A DNA stretch of 64,000 nt from PALSA-894 sp963757565 (GTDB lineage: Bacteria; Pseudomonadota; Alphaproteobacteria; Rhizobiales; Xanthobacteraceae), in contig CAVWSB010000010.1 of NCBI GenBank assembly GCA_963757565.1, forward strand, positions 558,001-622,000, read 5' to 3'. A program made the position numbers and the translations under genes. Shown here one piece after another: positions 39,959 to 48,302 of this stretch. The number at the start of each line of letters is the position of its first letter. Position 1 is the first letter of the stretch. The notes beneath the pieces were generated by a model that was not told the DNA's origin, searched no databases, and saw nothing but the letters and a program-made list of their open reading frames with translations.

Positions 39959-41422
39959 ATGCAGCCCTTCGATCTGGTGATCCGCGGCGGCACGGTCGCG
40001 ACCGCGACCGACGCTTTCAAGGCTGATATCGGTATCCGCGGCACGACCGTCGCGGCGATCGGCGACGGACTCGACAAGGGGAAGAAGGAGATCGACGCGC
40101 GCGGCAAGCTGGTCCTGCCGGGCGGTGTCGATGCGCACGGCCACATCGAGCAGTTGTCGGCGTCCGGCAAGATGAATGCCGATACCTTCGAGAGCGCCAC
40201 CACGGCGGCGGCTTTCGGCGGCACCACGACGGTCATTTCATTTGCCGCCCAGCATGTGGGCATGTCGCTGAAAACCGTGGTGGACGAGTATCACGAACTC
40301 GCGGAGCGCGGCGCGGTGATCGACTACGCGTTCCACATGATCCTCGCCGATCCGCGCGAGGAGGTGCTGGAAAAGGAAGTCCCGCCGCTGGTGAAGGCCG
40401 GGCACTCCTCGCTCAAGGTGTTCATGACCTACGACCGCCTCAAGGTCGACGACGAGCAGTTGCTCAACGTGCTGCAGGCCGCGCGCGACAATCGCGCGAT
40501 GGTGTGCGTCCATGCCGAGAACCACGGCATGATTTCGTGGCTCGGCAAGCGGCTGATCAAGCACGGCTACACGGCACCGAAATTCCACGGCATCGCGCAT
40601 CCGCGCGTGTGCGAGCCGGAAGCCTTCACGCGGCTGATCGCCTGCGCCGCGCTGGTCGATCAGCCGATCATGATCTTCCATGTCTCGACCGCCGAGGGCG
40701 CGGCGGTGATCCGCCGCTTCCGCGGCGAGGGCCTGAAGATATTCGCCGAGACCTGTCCGCAGTATCTGTTCCTCACCAAGGAGGACCTCGACAAGCCGGG
40801 CGTCGAGGGCCGCAAGTGGATGTTCTCGCCGCCCGCGCGCAACCTCTCGGACCAGGACGCGCTATGGCAGGCGCTCGCGCTCGGCGACCTGCAACTGATC
40901 TCGTCCGACCACGCACCCTATGCGTTCAACGAAACCGGCAAGCTGATGGGCGGCAAGAACGCCACCTTCAAGCAGGTGCCGAACGGCATGCCCGGCTATG
41001 AGGGCCGGCTGCCGATGGTGTTCAACGAGATGGTGTCGAACGGCCGTTTCGACGTGAGCAAATTCGTCGAATGGACCTCGACCAATCCGGCCAGGATCTA
41101 CGGCCTCTACCCGAAGAAGGGCACGCTCGCGGTCGGCTCGGATGCCGACATCGCGATCTGGGACCCCAAGAAGAAGGTCACCTTCACCGATAGGATGGTG
41201 AAAGACAAATCCGGCTACACGCCCTGGAAGGGCCGTACCGTGACCGGCTGGCCCACGACCGTGCTGCTGCGCGGGGCCGTGCTGGTGGCGGACGACAAGC
41301 TGAAGGCCAAGGCCGGTTCTGGCCAGTTCCTGCCGCGCAAGGCCGGCAAGGCCGCCGAGCCACTCGGCCGCGCCACGCAGGAGTTCGACCCGAAGCGGAA
41401 TTTCGGCGCGACGTTGCGGTGA
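39959..41422 (+). CDS. Dihydropyrimidinase / D-hydantoinase family amidohydrolase
   Basis: The 487-residue binuclear metal amidohydrolase has His60/His62 (DAHGHIEQ), carbamylated Lys153 (SSLKVFMTY), His185 (CVHAEN), His241 (FHVSTAEG) and Asp317 (SSDHAPY), so the active site is complete. Such enzymes open five- or six-membered cyclic diamides such as hydantoins and dihydropyrimidines. The first metal motif GxDxHxHxE reads GGVDAHGHIE, as in hydantoinases. GAGGAG lies seven bases before ATG 39959. It is divergent from the DapA-like gene and precedes the second ABC importer. Confidence 0.92.
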   Translation: MQPFDLVIRGGTVATATDAFKADIGIRGTTVAAIGDGLDKGKKEIDARGKLVLPGGVDAHGHIEQLSASGKMNADTFESATTAAAFGGTTTVISFAAQHVGMSLKTVVDEYHELAERGAVIDYAFHMILADPREEVLEKEVPPLVKAGHSSLKVFMTYDRLKVDDEQLLNVLQAARDNRAMVCVHAENHGMISWLGKRLIKHGYTAPKFHGIAHPRVCEPEAFTRLIACAALVDQPIMIFHVSTAEGAAVIRRFRGEGLKIFAETCPQYLFLTKEDLDKPGVEGRKWMFSPPARNLSDQDALWQALALGDLQLISSDHAPYAFNETGKLMGGKNATFKQVPNGMPGYEGRLPMVFNEMVSNGRFDVSKFVEWTSTNPARIYGLYPKKGTLAVGSDADIAIWDPKKKVTFTDRMVKDKSGYTPWKGRTVTGWPTTVLLRGAVLVADDKLKAKAGSGQFLPRKAGKAAEPLGRATQEFDPKRNFGATLR

Positions 41423-41437
41423 CGCAACAATGACGGT

Positions 41438-41578
41438 CGTCATCCCGGGCGAGCGCAGCGAGACCCGGGACCCATAACCACCGTCTGTCAAATGAAGAGC
41501 AGTGGTTATGGATCCCGGATAGCCGCTTCGCGGCTTCCGGGATGACGCCGAAAAATCCCCGCTTTCGCGGGCATGAGC
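41438..41578. repeat. Long imperfect inverted repeat plus CCCGCTTTCGC element
   Basis: The arm CGTCATCCCGGGC...CCCATAACCAC (41438-41481) is inverted as GTGGTTATGGATCCCGGAT...CCGGGATGACG (41502-41547), giving a long hairpin. CCCCGCTTTCGCGGGCATGAG (about 41558-41578) follows and resembles the copy at the end of livM. This fills the gap between the hydantoinase and ABC ATPase genes. Confidence 0.7.
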
Positions 41579-41598
41579 GGACACATACAGTCCGTGAA

Positions 41599-42628
41599 AT
41601 GTCGGACGTCCAACTTAACAACATCACCAAAAGCTGGGGCGCCGCCGCCGCGGTCGAGGACATCACATTCACGGCGCCGAGCCGGACACCTTGTCGCGCT
41701 GCTTGGGCCTTCAGGTTGCGGCAAATCCACGACCCTGCGGCTGATCGCCGGCCTTGAGACGGCGAGCGCCGGCATGATCACCATCGACAATCGCGATGTC
41801 ACGGCGCTGCCGCCCGCCAGGCGCGGTGTCTCGATGGTGTTCCAGAGCTACGCGCTGTTTCCGCACCTCTCGGTCGCCGAGAACATCATGTTCGGCCTGC
41901 GCGTGCGCGACGTGCCGCGCGCGGAGCGCGATTCGCGGCTGAAGCGCGCGGCCGGCATCCTCGGCCTCGATGCATTGCTCGAGCGCAAGCCCTCGCAACT
42001 CTCCGGCGGACAGCAGCAGCGCGTCGCGCTCGGCCGCGCCATCGTCGCCGAGACGCGCGTCTGCCTGATGGACGAACCGCTCTCCAATCTCGACGCGCAA
42101 TTACGCGTCGAGATGCGGCGCGAAATCCGCGCATTGCAGCAGCGGCTCGGCATGACAATGCTGTACGTCACCCACGACCAGGTCGAGGCGATGACGATGG
42201 CGGACCAGGTGGTGCTGATGCGCAACGGCCGCATCGAGCAGGATGCGGCGCCGGCCGCGCTCTATCAGAAGCCCGCCACGATCTTTGCGGCGCGCTTTGT
42301 CGGCACACCGCCGATGAACGTCATTCCGGCCACGCTCGTGCCCGACACGTTCGCCGCGACACCCGCCGGACGCGCGCGCGACACGCTCGCCATCGGCATC
42401 AGGCCGGAGGCCGCGCGGCTGTCCGCCGGCGGGATACCGGCGACCGTCGCGGCGGTGGAATATCTCGGCGCCGACACGCTGCTTGATACGCGCATCGCCA
42501 ATCAATCCTTCACCGTGCGCGTCGGAGGCCATGCGTCAGCCGCGGCCGGCGACACGGTGCACATCGGCTGGGAGCCGGGTGCTGTGCATTGGTTCGATCT
42601 GTCGTCAGAATGTCGTATCGATCGCTGA
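41599..42628 (+). CDS. ABC transporter ATPase, MalK/UgpC/PotA type, interrupted by a +1 frameshift
   Basis: Corrected for one extra base, this is an ATPase of about 342 residues. The start MSDVQLNNITKSWGAAAAVE runs to TFTAP in one frame; GHLVALLGPSGCGKSTTL (Walker A) and the rest continue in the next. The break is at about 41675-41685, where GCGCCGAGCC should read GCGCCAGCC. Later motifs are LSGGQQQRVALGRA, LMDEPLSNLDAQL and a C-terminal TOBE domain. It energises the importer encoded by the next three genes. The substrate class (sugar, glycerol-phosphate, polyamine) cannot be settled. Confidence 0.87.
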
Positions 42629-42657
42629 AACAAAAACATCATCCAAGGGAGCACATC

Positions 42658-43947
42658 ATGGACCGCAGAGAATTTCTCAAAACAACCGCTGCCTTCGCCG
42701 GCTCCACGCTGGCCGCGCCAGCGCTCGCGCAGGGCGTCACCGAAGTGCCGTTCTTCTATCCGATCGCGGTCGGCGGCCCGATCACCAAGATCATCGACGG
42801 CTATGCGGCCGACTTCGAGAAGGCCAACCCGTCGATCAAGGTGAAGCCGATCTATTCGGGCACCTATCAGGAAAGCATCACCAAGGCGCTGACCGCGCAC
42901 AAGAGCGGCACGCCGCCGGTGACCTCCGTGCTGCTCTCGACCGACATGTTCACGCTGATCGACGAGGACGCGATCGTGCCGATCGACGGCTTCATCAAGA
43001 CCGACGACGACAAGAAATGGCTTGCGAGTTTCTTCCCGGCCTTCATGGAAAACAGCCGTACGCCGGGCAAGACCTGGGGCGTGCCGTTCCAGCGCTCCAC
43101 CATCGTACTTTATTACAACAAGGACGCCTTCAAGGAGGCGGGCCTCGATCCCGAGAAGCCACCCGCAAACTGGGAGGAGATGCAGGCCTTCGCCGAAAAG
43201 CTGACCAAGCGCGACGCATCGGGCAACACGACGCAATGGGGCGTGCAGATCCCCTCGTCCGGCTTTCCCTACTGGCTGTTCCAGGGGCTGACCACGCCAG
43301 CCGGCGCGATCCTGATGAACGAGGCGGGCGACCGCACCTTCTATGACAAGCCCGAGGTGACGGAGGCGCTGCAGTACTGGGTCGACCTCTCGCGCAAGCA
43401 CAAGGTTCATCCGCCCGGCATCGTCGAGTGGGGCACAACGCCGAAGGATTTCTTCGAGCGCAAGGTCGCGATGATGTGGACCACGACCGGCAATCTGACG
43501 AACGTGAAGGCGAACGCGAAATTCCCCTTCGGCGTCGGGATGCTGCCGGAGCACAAGCGCCGCGGCTCGCCGACCGGCGGCGGCAATTTCTATATCTCGA
43601 AGAAGGCGAGCGCCGCCGAGCAGAATGCGGCGTTCCAGTTCATCAAGTGGATCACAACGCCGGAGCGCGCCGCGCAGTGGAGCATCGACACCGGTTACGT
43701 CGGCGTGCGGCCGGATGCCTACGACACCGACGCGATGAAGAAATACGTGGCGGACTTCCCCGCCGCCGCGGTCGCACGCGACCAGCTCAAGGTCTCGGTC
43801 GCGGAATTGTCCACGCACGAGAACCAGCGTGTGACGAAGGCGCTAAACGACGGCCTGCAGGCGGCGCTGACCGGCACCAAGGAGCCGGGCCCGGCGATGA
43901 AGGACGCGCAGGCCGAGGCAGAGCGGATTTTGAAGCAGTATCGGTGA
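42658..43947 (+). CDS. ABC transporter solute-binding protein, family 1 (UgpB/MalE-like), Tat-exported
   Basis: The 429-residue periplasmic protein has a twin-arginine signal (MDRREFLKTTAAFAG to ALA-QG). Mature family 1 features include IDGYAADFEKANPSIKVKPI, VPFQRSTIVLYYNKDAFKEA and WGTTPKDFFERKVAMM. AAGGGAG lies nine bases before ATG 42658. It resembles glycerol-3-phosphate or sugar-binding proteins. It lies between the ATPase gene and the two permease genes and is separated from the latter by a repeat element of about 125 bases. Confidence 0.93.
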   Translation: MDRREFLKTTAAFAGSTLAAPALAQGVTEVPFFYPIAVGGPITKIIDGYAADFEKANPSIKVKPIYSGTYQESITKALTAHKSGTPPVTSVLLSTDMFTLIDEDAIVPIDGFIKTDDDKKWLASFFPAFMENSRTPGKTWGVPFQRSTIVLYYNKDAFKEAGLDPEKPPANWEEMQAFAEKLTKRDASGNTTQWGVQIPSSGFPYWLFQGLTTPAGAILMNEAGDRTFYDKPEVTEALQYWVDLSRKHKVHPPGIVEWGTTPKDFFERKVAMMWTTTGNLTNVKANAKFPFGVGMLPEHKRRGSPTGGGNFYISKKASAAEQNAAFQFIKWITTPERAAQWSIDTGYVGVRPDAYDTDAMKKYVADFPAAAVARDQLKVSVAELSTHENQRVTKALNDGLQAALTGTKEPGPAMKDAQAEAERILKQYR

Positions 43948-43977
43948 TGGCGCCCGCTGGGGCCGCATACTCCGTTT

Positions 43978-44101
43978 ACCTCTCCCCTGTGGGGAGAGGT
44001 CGGCGCACGCAGTGCGCCGGGAGAGGGGGGACAGGGCAACGAAGAACTAACTCCCCTCACCCGCTCGCTTCGCTCGCGACCTCTCCCCACAGGGGAGAGG
44101 T
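43978..44101. repeat. MITE-like element bounded by perfect 23-bp inverted repeats
   Basis: The segments 43978-44000 and 44079-44101 are exact inverted copies of each other (ACCTCTCCCCTGTGG-GGAGAGGT type). Each is also a self-hairpin. Smaller hairpins (GGCGCACGCAGTGCGCC; CGCTCGCTTCGCTCGCG-like) lie between. The 124-bp unit sits inside the ABC operon between the binding-protein and permease genes and can form strong RNA structure. Confidence 0.8.
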
Positions 44102-44131
44102 GTCCGAGCACGCTGCACGGCTTCCAAACCC

Positions 44132-45010
44132 ATGATCTCCCGCCTCACCGTCACGATCCATGGCTGGCTGCTGCTGCTGCCCGCCATGGCATTCCTTGCG
44201 CTGTTCACGCACTGGCCCGCGCTCGCGACCTTCATCGACTCGTTCTATTCGACGCCGCGCCCGCGCCGGCCGGCGCGCTTCGTCGGCCTCGACAACTACG
44301 CCACCATCGCGGCCGACCCGGTATTCTGGCGCGCGCTCTGGAACAACCTGATCTTCGCGGCCGGCACGATCCCCATCTCGATCGCGCTCGCGATCCTGAT
44401 GGCGCTGTGGGTGAACGATCGCATCGCGGGCCGCACGCTGATCCGCATGGCGTATTTCACGCCGACCATCCTGCCGATGATCGCGGTCGCCAACATCTGG
44501 CTGTTCTTCTACACGCCGCAATACGGCCTGCTCGAGCAGATGTCGGGCGCGCTCGGCTTTGCCTCACACAACTGGCTCGGCTCGCAGGATACGGCATTGG
44601 CCGCCGTGATCGTGGTGGCGATCTGGAAGGAAGCCGGCTTCTTCATGATCTTCTATCTCGCGGCGCTGCAGGGCATCTCGCCCTCGCTCGCCGAAGCCGC
44701 CGCGCTCGAAGGCGCCTCGCGCTGGACCTTCTTTCGCCGCGTGCAATTCCCGCTGCTGATGCCGACCACGCTATTCGTGCTGATCAATGCGGTGATCAAC
44801 GCGTTCCGTACCGTCGACCACATCATCGTCATGACGCGCGGCGGGCCGGACAACGCCACCACGCTGCTGCTCTATTACATCTATCAGGTCGGCTTCAATT
44901 TCTGGGACACGACCTACGCGGCCTCGCTCACCACGATCCTGCTCGCGATGCTGGCGCTCGCCGCCTTTGCCCAATACGGCTTCCTCGAACGGCGGACCCA
45001 TTACCGATGA
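44132..45010 (+). CDS. ABC transporter permease, UgpA/MalF type
   Basis: The 292-residue inner-membrane protein has six hydrophobic segments. The cytosolic EAA loop reads EAAALEGASRWTFFRRVQFP, the contact for the ATPase. Near the C-terminus is TVDHIIVMTRGGPDNATTLL, typical of UgpA-like permeases. It overlaps the second permease gene by four bases (ATGA at 45007). No clear ribosome-binding site is seen before ATG 44132. Confidence 0.92.
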   Translation: MISRLTVTIHGWLLLLPAMAFLALFTHWPALATFIDSFYSTPRPRRPARFVGLDNYATIAADPVFWRALWNNLIFAAGTIPISIALAILMALWVNDRIAGRTLIRMAYFTPTILPMIAVANIWLFFYTPQYGLLEQMSGALGFASHNWLGSQDTALAAVIVVAIWKEAGFFMIFYLAALQGISPSLAEAAALEGASRWTFFRRVQFPLLMPTTLFVLINAVINAFRTVDHIIVMTRGGPDNATTLLLYYIYQVGFNFWDTTYAASLTTILLAMLALAAFAQYGFLERRTHYR

Positions 45011-45849
45011 GCGTGCTTGCGCGGCCCGATCCGTACGCGCCGTCCGGCGTTTGGCGCGGAATTGAGAGCGCAGCCGCCGCGTTTCTCGCCATCCTTTGGG
45101 TGCTGCCGCTCGCTTATGCCGTCTGGGCGGCGTTTCACCCGGGCGAATTCGCCACGCGTTTTGCGCTGTCAGCACCGCTCACGCTGGACAACTTCGAACG
45201 CGCCTGGGCCGCCGCACCGTTCGCGCGCTATTTCCTGAATACATTCGTGCTGGTGACGCTGACGCTCGGCTGCCAGCTCGTGCTCTGCACGCTCGCCGCC
45301 TATGCGTTCGCGCGCTACGAGTTCATCGGCAGCAACGTGGCGTTCGCGCTGGTGCTGGCGCAACTCATGATCATGCCCGACGTGCTGATCGTGGAGAACT
45401 ATCGCACCATGGGTCGCCTTGGCCTGATCGACACGATCCCGGCGATCGCGCTCCCCTATGTGGCCTCGGCGTTCGGCATCTTCCTACTGCGCCAGACCTT
45501 CAAGACCGTACCGAAGGAACTGGACGATGCCGCGCGCGTCGAAGGTGCGTCACCGCTGCAAGTCTTGATGAAGGTCTATGTCCCGCTCGCCCGGCCGATC
45601 TACGTGGCCTATGGCTTGGTGTCGGTGAGCTATCACTGGAACAACTTCCTTTGGCCGCTGATCGTCACCAACTCGACCGAGGCGCGCCCGCTCACGGTCG
45701 GCTTGCAGGTGTTCTCGTCGGGCGATCAGGGCATCGACTGGGGCATCATCTGCGCCGCCACGCTGATGACCACCGCGCCGCTGCTGCTCGGCTTCCTCTT
45801 GTTCCAGCGCCAGTTCGTGCAGAGCTTCATGCGCGCGGGAATACGCTGA
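45007..45849 (+). CDS. ABC transporter permease, UgpE/MalG type
   Basis: The 280-residue permease has six segments and the EAA-type loop DDAARVEGASPLQVLMKVYVP. The C-terminal block SYHWNNFLWPLIVTNS is characteristic of UgpE/MalG partners. Its start overlaps the stop of the first permease gene, giving tight coupling. It ends the operon; LemA begins about 120 bases later and is probably separate. Confidence 0.92.
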   Translation: MSVLARPDPYAPSGVWRGIESAAAAFLAILWVLPLAYAVWAAFHPGEFATRFALSAPLTLDNFERAWAAAPFARYFLNTFVLVTLTLGCQLVLCTLAAYAFARYEFIGSNVAFALVLAQLMIMPDVLIVENYRTMGRLGLIDTIPAIALPYVASAFGIFLLRQTFKTVPKELDDAARVEGASPLQVLMKVYVPLARPIYVAYGLVSVSYHWNNFLWPLIVTNSTEARPLTVGLQVFSSGDQGIDWGIICAATLMTTAPLLLGFLLFQRQFVQSFMRAGIR

Positions 45850-45966
45850 AGCCGCCGCCGGGGTTGTTCAGCCATTGACATTGATCGATGGAACTACAAC
45901 GTGATCCCGGAAAACCAGGCGCGGCTGGGACGTTCCGCGAGAAGCGTCATTGCACGGGGTTTAGAC

Positions 45967-46566
45967 ATGACTCAGCTCATATCGCGCACGCGTTCCCTGC
46001 TGGCCGTTGTCCTGCTCGGACTGACCGTTTCGGCTTGCGGCTACAACACCATCCCCACGCTCGAAGAGCAGGCCAAGGCGAAATGGGCCGACGTGCAGAA
46101 CAACTATCAACGCCGCGCCGACCTGATCCCGAACCTCGTCGCCACCGTCCAGGGCTACGCCAAGCAGGAGAAGGACGTGCTGACCAGCGTTGTCGAGGCG
46201 CGCGCCAAGGCAACGCAAGTCAAGATCGACGCCTCCCAGCTCACCGACCCGGAAAAACTCAAACAATTTCAGGATGCCCAGAACCAGCTTTCCGGCGCGC
46301 TCGGCCGCCTGCTCGCCGTCAGCGAAAACTACCCGGACCTGAAGTCGAACCAGAACTTCCTCGCGCTCCAGTCTCAGCTGGAGGGCACCGAGAACCGCAT
46401 CACGGTCGCGCGGCGCGATTACATCGAGGCCGTGCGCGCCTATAACACCGAGTTGAGAACCTTCCCGGGCGTGCTGTGGGCTTCGACTGCATTCCGGTCG
46501 AACAAGCCGATGGCGGAGTTCGCCGCCAACGACACCGCGCAGTCGCCGCCCCAGGTCAAGTTCTAG
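45967..46566 (+). CDS. lemA: LemA family protein, lipoprotein-like N-terminus
   Basis: The 199-residue protein has an N-terminal hydrophobic segment with a lipobox (LTVSAC, Cys near residue 24) and the LemA signature AKWADVQNNYQRRADLIPNLV. The helical core and ENYPDLKSNQNF motif follow. LemA proteins are membrane-anchored helical bundles of unclear role that often accompany TPM-domain proteins, as here. The alternative start at 45901 lacks a ribosome-binding site; ATG 45967 gives a proper signal. Confidence 0.93.
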   Translation: MTQLISRTRSLLAVVLLGLTVSACGYNTIPTLEEQAKAKWADVQNNYQRRADLIPNLVATVQGYAKQEKDVLTSVVEARAKATQVKIDASQLTDPEKLKQFQDAQNQLSGALGRLLAVSENYPDLKSNQNFLALQSQLEGTENRITVARRDYIEAVRAYNTELRTFPGVLWASTAFRSNKPMAEFAANDTAQSPPQVKF

Positions 46567-46590
46567 ACCCGCCGTTCGGCGCGCAGCCGG

Positions 46591-47373
46591 ATGATCGCGC
46601 GCACGGCACCTCGCAACGGGCTCCGCGTCGCACACGCGGGCGCCGCTGTCCTTGCGCTGCTGCTGCTTGCGCTTGCGGCCGTTGCGGCGAACTTGCCGGC
46701 ACTCACCGGCCGCATCGTCGATCAGGCCAATGTCATACCGGCCGCGACCCGCGACGCACTCGAACCAAAGCTCGCCGACCTCGAGTCAAAGTCCGGCATC
46801 CAGCTTGTCGTCGCGACCGTCAGCTCGCTCGACGGCGAGGAGATCGAACCTTACGCCAACACGCTGTTCCGCGCCTGGAAGCTTGGCGAAAAAACCAAGA
46901 ACAACGGCGTCCTCTTCCTCGTCGCGCCGAAGGAACACCGCGTCCGCATCGAGGTCGGGTACGGGCTTGAGGGTACGCTGACGGATGCGCTGTCCAAGGT
47001 CATCATCGCCAACGCGGCCGCGCCGCAATTCAAGACCGGCGATTTCGGCGGCGGTATCGTGCGCGGCGTCGACGACATCATCACTGTACTCACCACCGAT
47101 GCCTCGGAATGGCAGAAGCGGCCTTCCCTGCGGCTCGACAGCGAGAACAAGCCGGATCCATTCGGCTGGGTCATCATCGCCGGCCTCATCGGGGTCGTGA
47201 TCCTGCTCATCGTTTCATCCGGCTTCCGCTCGTTCTTTTTCAACATCGTGTTGCCGGTCCTGCTGAGCTCCGGCGGCTCGGGCGGGGGCGGGGGCTATTC
47301 GAGCGGCGGAGGCGGCGGCTTTTCCGGCGGTGGAGGCTCTTCGGGCGGCGGCGGAGCATCGGGTAGCTGGTGA
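46591..47373 (+). CDS. TPM-domain (YgcG-like) exported membrane protein with Gly/Ser-rich tail
   Basis: The 260-residue protein has a signal or anchor (about 14-33) and a TPM phosphatase-fold domain (about 38-165) with GRIVDQANVIPAATRDALEP, NGVLFLVAPKEHRVRIEVGYG. A second membrane helix lies at about 190-208. A low-complexity tail rich in GGGG and SSGG ends in ASGSW. This is the standard YgcG layout. It lies 24 bases after lemA. TPM domains bind metal ions; the cellular role of the LemA-TPM pair is not established. Confidence 0.92.
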   Translation: MIARTAPRNGLRVAHAGAAVLALLLLALAAVAANLPALTGRIVDQANVIPAATRDALEPKLADLESKSGIQLVVATVSSLDGEEIEPYANTLFRAWKLGEKTKNNGVLFLVAPKEHRVRIEVGYGLEGTLTDALSKVIIANAAAPQFKTGDFGGGIVRGVDDIITVLTTDASEWQKRPSLRLDSENKPDPFGWVIIAGLIGVVILLIVSSGFRSFFFNIVLPVLLSSGGSGGGGGYSSGGGGGFSGGGGSSGGGGASGSW

Positions 47374-47984
47374 TGACCATTTCAAAAGAGGATCGGGAAC
47401 GCATCGCGCTTGCCATTCGCGCCGCGGAACAGAAAACGTCGGGCGAGATCGTCTGCGTGCTGGCGCACCGCAGCGCCGATACGACGGCGCTTCCAATCCT
47501 GATCGCAGCGGTCGCGGCGATCGCGTTGCCGTGGGCTCTTGTCGCATTCACGACACTGACCGTGCAGCGCGTTCTTGCGCTGCAGGTGATAACCTTCGTT
47601 CTGCTCGCGGGATTTCTTTGCCTTCCGGCCATCCGTGGCGCGCTGATTCCGCGCGCAGCCCGGCGCGCCGCCGCCCATCGCGCCGCGATGGAGCAATTTC
47701 ATATCCGCGGAATTGCGCGCACCGAAGATCGCTGCGGCGTTCTGATCTTCGTCTCGCTGGAGGAGCGTTATGTGCGCGTCGTCGCCGACGACGGTATCGC
47801 TGCCCGCGTTCCGCAAAAGGAATGGCAGAAGGCCGTTGACGCGATGGTGGCCCACATGCGCGGTGGGCGGATCGCGGACGGCTTTATTGCGGCGATCGAT
47901 GCGTGTGGCGAGAAACTTGCTGCGCATTTTCCGCGCAAGGCCGACACGCGCGACGAATTGCCGAACCGCGTCTATGTGATCTGA
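47373..47984 (+). CDS. Second TPM-domain membrane protein
   Basis: The 203-residue protein begins MTISKEDRERIALAIRAAEQKT. A short acidic N-terminal helix is followed by two membrane segments (about 40-83). The C-terminal half resembles the TPM fold (GVLIFVSLEERYVRVVADDGIA and ADGFIAAIDACGEKLAAHFP). The start overlaps the stop of the preceding TPM gene (TGATG), so both are coupled. This split-TPM form with a membrane hairpin commonly follows the YgcG-like protein. Confidence 0.87.
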   Translation: MTISKEDRERIALAIRAAEQKTSGEIVCVLAHRSADTTALPILIAAVAAIALPWALVAFTTLTVQRVLALQVITFVLLAGFLCLPAIRGALIPRAARRAAAHRAAMEQFHIRGIARTEDRCGVLIFVSLEERYVRVVADDGIAARVPQKEWQKAVDAMVAHMRGGRIADGFIAAIDACGEKLAAHFPRKADTRDELPNRVYVI

Positions 47985-48010
47985 CGCGAGAGGCTGCGCG
48001 AGACGCTTTG

Positions 48011-48229
48011 CTATCGCGCCTGCTGCTGATCTCGCTCGAGGCGCGCGCGCTTGTTCGCCTCATGCCGCCCGATCGCACATCCGGCAATCGCGCCGATGAC
48101 ACCATGATGATGGGTGTAATGGCCCGCGACACCACCAACGAAAGCGCCCTTGAGGCACCCCTTCGCATCAGCCGGGGACGTTGCGGCGAACATCAAAGCG
48201 GCGACGGCGCAAACAGCGGCAAACTTCAT
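48011..48229 (-). CDS. Small secreted glycine-zipper-like protein
   Basis: The 72-residue protein has a signal peptide (1-22, ending ADA-KG). The glycine-rich core GAFVGGVAGHYTHHHGVIGAIAG resembles a glycine zipper of outer-membrane or pore-associated proteins, with a central His triplet. The tail is charged (RHEANKRARLERDQQQAR). Similar small proteins are common in Bradyrhizobium; function unknown. It is convergent with the TPM gene. Confidence 0.78.
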   Translation of the reverse strand: MKFAAVCAVAALMFAATSPADAKGCLKGAFVGGVAGHYTHHHGVIGAIAGCAIGRHEANKRARLERDQQQAR

Positions 48230-48302
48230 GGTGCGCTCCTCTGACGCACATCAAACGCGGTGTCAGGCCGCCGAGTTCCATAAAATTCGACGTGTGCGGA
48301 CA

